Position numbers and translations under genes: made by a program | The notes under the pieces: model-generated | What the model was told of the DNA's origin: nothing | The model's database searches: none | The model's input: the letters and a program-made list of their open reading frames with translations, nothing else | Part shown: one piece after another, positions 61,974-64,000 of the stretch | Layout: each line of letters begins with the position of its first letter | How positions within the stretch are numbered: the first letter of the stretch is position 1 | NCBI GenBank assembly: GCA_963816925.1 | Contig: CAWFMY010000018.1 | Coordinates: 1-64,000, forward strand | Length of the DNA: 64,000 nt | DNA from: CAIWHR01 sp963816925 | Lineage (GTDB): Bacteria > Pseudomonadota > Gammaproteobacteria > Burkholderiales > Casimicrobiaceae | Direction of reading: 5' to 3'

Positions 61974-63218
61974 ATGGCGGACGCCGCCGCTCCGGCCGGT
62001 CGCTGCGGCATCGATTCGGTCGAGATCGCGCGCATCGAGCGCCTGCTGGCGGAGACGCCCGCCGACGGCCTGCGCAAATTCTGGAGCGCGCAGGAGCTCG
62101 CCGACGCCGGGGACGGGCCGGGACGCGCCGCGAGCCTTGCCGCGCGCTTCGCCGCCAAGGAAGCGTGCGCCAAGCTCTTTCCGCGCGAGACTGCGCGCGG
62201 ACAACTCCTGCCCGAGGATTTTTCCGTCGTCAGCGACAACTACGGGGCGCCGCAGGCGGTCGCCGCGCCGAATGCAGCGGCAGCGATGGGCCGGCACCGG
62301 ATAAGCAGAATCGCGCTGTCGCTGACGCACGATCGCACGAGCGCCTCCGCGGTCGCGCTTGCCGAGCCGGCGGTCGTCGACGTGCCCTTCGCGGGCCGCT
62401 TCCTCTTCCGCCTTTTCCCGCTGCGCCGCAAGGTGATCCTCGCCAACCTGAATCGCGTTTATGGCGACACCGTCGCACCCGGAGAAATCGTGCGGCTCGC
62501 GCAGGCGCATTACGGGCACCTGTGGCGCCTCTTCGGCGAATTCCTCAAGTTCCGCTGGCTGTCGCAGGCGCGCAAGACGGCGCTGGTGCGGGTCGAGAAC
62601 ATCGAGGGACTCGTGGCCGCCGTCAACCAGGGCAAGGGCGTGCTGGTCCTCACCGGCCACTTCGGCAACTGGGAGGTCGCGACGATCGCCGGCATCGGCA
62701 ACTATCCGGAAGTCCGCGGCCGCTTCCATTTCGTGCGCCGCGCGATCAAGCCCAAATGGCTCGACGCGCTCGTCACGCGTCGGTTCAATCAGGCGGGCTT
62801 CGGCGTGCTGCCGAAGCGCGGCTCGCTCGATGCGATCCTCGCGACACTCGCCGCCGGCGACATGATCGTGTTCCCGTTCGACCAGCACGCGCGCCCGCCC
62901 GATGGCATCGAAGTCGACTTCTTCGGGCACCCGGCGTGGACGTTCAAGAGCCTCGCGATCATTGCACTCGCCACCGGCGCGCCTGTGCTGCCGGCGACGA
63001 GCTGGCGCGAGCCGGACGGCCGTCACGTGCTGCGCTTCGAGGATGCGCTGTCGCCCATCGAGCTCCCGAACACGAACGACGCCATCCGCGCGAATACGCG
63101 CGCCTACAACGCGACGCTCGAGCGGCTGATCCTCGCCCGTCCCGAGCAGTGGTACTGGGTGCACCGCCGCTGGAAGGTCGTGCCGGGCCGGGGCGCGGCC
63201 GCGGGAAAGACCGGATAG
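61974..63218 (+). CDS. Fusion of AcpS-type phosphopantetheinyl transferase and LpxL/HtrB-type acyltransferase
   Basis: A 414-residue protein with two enzymes in one frame. Residues 1-130 form an AcpS-like PPTase: 'CGIDSVEIARIERLL' (metal-site Asp14), 'ARFAAKEACAKLF' (Glu63) and 'IALSLTHDRTSASAVAL'. Residues 135-414 form a lysophospholipid/lipid A late-acyltransferase domain: 'VLVLTGHFGNWEVATIAG' with the H-x4-E motif (His229, Glu234), 'RRFNQAGFGVLPKRGS' and 'VFPFDQHARPPDGIEVDFFG'. There is no stop between the halves, and each is close to a full domain length. It would both activate the module's acyl carrier protein and transfer the finished chain, probably to lipid A or a related lipid. It follows the KS-beta gene by 10 bases and ends the module. 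Confidence 0.88.
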   Translation: MADAAAPAGRCGIDSVEIARIERLLAETPADGLRKFWSAQELADAGDGPGRAASLAARFAAKEACAKLFPRETARGQLLPEDFSVVSDNYGAPQAVAAPNAAAAMGRHRISRIALSLTHDRTSASAVALAEPAVVDVPFAGRFLFRLFPLRRKVILANLNRVYGDTVAPGEIVRLAQAHYGHLWRLFGEFLKFRWLSQARKTALVRVENIEGLVAAVNQGKGVLVLTGHFGNWEVATIAGIGNYPEVRGRFHFVRRAIKPKWLDALVTRRFNQAGFGVLPKRGSLDAILATLAAGDMIVFPFDQHARPPDGIEVDFFGHPAWTFKSLAIIALATGAPVLPATSWREPDGRHVLRFEDALSPIELPNTNDAIRANTRAYNATLERLILARPEQWYWVHRRWKVVPGRGAAAGKTG

Positions 63219-63357
63219 GCCCGATCCGGCAGTCCCGCTTGCCCTACATCAAACTGCGTCGGCGGCCCGCATGGAACAATGCCGACGCACTGATCCGACG
63301 AGAGCCGTGTCTCGCGGCTTTCGCGGCAATTTCCGGACGTTCCGACAAGGAGTGGAA

Positions 63358-63642
63358 ATGAAATTGATGATGCTCGCAATGGCATCGGCCGTGGCCGTGA
63401 CGGCGGCAGGGATCGCGCAGGCGCAGGATGGCGCGGCGCTGGCGCAGAAGAGCGGCTGCATGACCTGCCACGCCGTCGACACCAAGAAGATGGGTCCGTC
63501 GTTCAAGGACATCGCCGTCAAGCTCAAGGGGAAGTCCGACAAGGATGTCGTCGCTGCCATCAAGGCGGCCAAGCCGCATGCCTCGACCAAGGCGTCCGAC
63601 GACGATCTTCTCGCATTGAGCAAGTGGATCCTGTCGCTGTAA
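63358..63642 (+). CDS. Small class I c-type cytochrome with atypical distal region
   Basis: A 94-residue periplasmic cytochrome c. The signal peptide runs to about 'AGIAQAQ', and the heme site is Cys34-Met-Thr-Cys37-His38 ('SGCMTCHAV'). 'KKMGPSFKDIAVKLKGKS' resembles the c551/c5 fold. The usual C-terminal axial Met (W-G-x-x-P-M-P type motif) is absent. The C-terminus instead reads 'KPHASTKASDDDLLALSKWI', so the sixth ligand may be Met45, His74 or water. The gene stands alone after the fatty-acid module, preceded by an 'AAGGAG' ribosome site. Probably an electron carrier. Confidence 0.88.
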   Translation: MKLMMLAMASAVAVTAAGIAQAQDGAALAQKSGCMTCHAVDTKKMGPSFKDIAVKLKGKSDKDVVAAIKAAKPHASTKASDDDLLALSKWILSL

Positions 63643-63697
63643 CGGACAGGCGGTTCCCCGATCGCGCGGCACGGGGATTGTCTCGCGTCGCGACGTG

Positions 63698-64000
63698 ATG
63701 CCCGCGCCCGATTTCCGAAGGCGCGCGATCCTGTTCGCCGCGCTCGGCGCCGTGCCGATCGCGCGCGCGTGGGCACGCGCGCCGTTTCCGGAACGGCCGG
63801 TGCGCATCGTGGTGCCCTACAGCGTCGGGGTCGGGCCCGACGTGGTCGCGCGCAGCCTGGCGGACCACCTGTCGCGCCAATGGGGCCAGCCGGTCGTCGT
63901 CGACAACAAGCCGGGCGCGTCGGGCATTGTCGCCTTCGCCGAAGTTCGCCGCGTGACGCCCGATGGCCACACGCTGTTCGTCGCGGACACCGCGACGCTC
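63698..64000 (+). CDS. Bug-family (TctC-like) solute-binding protein, 5' part
   Basis: The first 101 codons of a tripartite-tricarboxylate-type periplasmic receptor, cut by the right window edge. The N-terminus has a twin-Arg-like 'DFRRRAILFAALGAVPIA' signal. It is followed by the Bug signature 'FPERPVRIVVPYSVGVGPDV', 'RSLADHLSRQWGQPVVVDNK' and 'PGASGIVAFAEVRR'. Bug receptors are abundant in betaproteobacteria and bind small carboxylates or amides; the ligand is unknown. The ATG at 63698 is one codon inside an alternative GTG. The gene's relation to the upstream cytochrome is unclear. Confidence 0.87.
   Translation, partial: MPAPDFRRRAILFAALGAVPIARAWARAPFPERPVRIVVPYSVGVGPDVVARSLADHLSRQWGQPVVVDNKPGASGIVAFAEVRRVTPDGHTLFVADTATL

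Noticed and set aside
60542..62239. 565-codon minus-strand frame over the ketosynthase genes
   Set aside because: Antisense shadow; the plus strand encodes recognisable KS and AcpS motifs with overlapping starts.
56511..63218. Aryl polyene pigment cluster
   Set aside because: The gene set lacks the aromatic starter enzymes (ammonia-lyase, acyl-CoA ligase), thioesterase, exporter and second carrier expected for aryl polyenes, and has an enoyl reductase that would saturate the chain.

Overview
The window is GC-rich DNA from a Gram-negative bacterium, most likely a betaproteobacterium. The best evidence is the run DUF971 gene - ubiE - Tim44-like gene - ubiJ - ubiB, the divergent yggS-proC-yggT-yggU / pilT-pilU block, LPS-type heptosyltransferase and O-antigen ligase genes, and a Bug-type (TctC-like) solute receptor at the right edge. 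No tRNA, rRNA, CRISPR array or insertion sequence was recognised.

Layout. 0-3.7 kb (minus strand): an AzlCD-type amino-acid exporter pair, a MoxR ATPase, a GNAT acetyltransferase and a CoxE-like VWA protein. 3.8-7.9 kb: a less GC-rich patch with a class A penicillin-binding protein and an orphan ABC substrate-binding protein. 8.0-18.1 kb: a sugar or glycoside locus, with an SDR dehydrogenase and a CUT1-type ABC transporter on minus, and an HpaI-type aldolase, a broken aldose epimerase, an SMP-30 lactonase and a GH31 alpha-xylosidase-like enzyme on plus. 18.1-19.9 kb: pdxA and ksgA. 19.9-26.6 kb: a peptide-type ABC transporter without ATPases, a D-amino-acid deaminase/aldolase, a D-aminoacylase and a divergent RidA, which together look like a D-amino-acid salvage unit. 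26.6-37.8 kb: housekeeping genes (yggU, yggT, proC, yggS, pilT, pilU, ubiE, ubiJ, ubiB). 37.9-42.0 kb: potABCD-like polyamine transport.

42.0-63.2 kb is a long plus-strand run with many overlapping start/stop junctions. Its first part is surface-glycan biosynthesis: VanZ-like protein, heptosyltransferase, two GT4 glycosyltransferases, two asparagine-synthase-like amidotransferases and an O-antigen ligase-like protein. It then passes through a membrane methyltransferase, two paralogous alpha/beta-hydrolase-like proteins flanking a condensation-type acyltransferase, and ends in a complete dedicated fatty-acid elongation set. That set holds a FabL-like enoyl reductase, a FabG ketoreductase, an AcpXL-like acyl carrier protein with an extra tail, a tandem hotdog dehydratase, a ketosynthase, a second ketosynthase lacking its active-site Cys, and a single polypeptide fusing an AcpS-type phosphopantetheinyl transferase to an HtrB/LpxL-type acyltransferase. 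The order resembles the rhizobial acpXL-fabZXL-fabF2XL-fabF1XL-adh2XL-lpxXL locus for very-long-chain lipid A acyl chains, but with its own enoyl reductase and the unusual fusion. This is the best candidate for an undescribed system in the window. The last kilobase has a small c-type cytochrome and the start of a Bug receptor.

Quality note: about a dozen genes, including ksgA, pdxA and potD, are split by apparent single-base frameshifts. Nearly all fit one extra base, and where the site can be placed it usually lies in a short C or G run. This points to sequence or assembly error rather than gene decay. Coordinates for these genes span the whole reconstructed reading frame.
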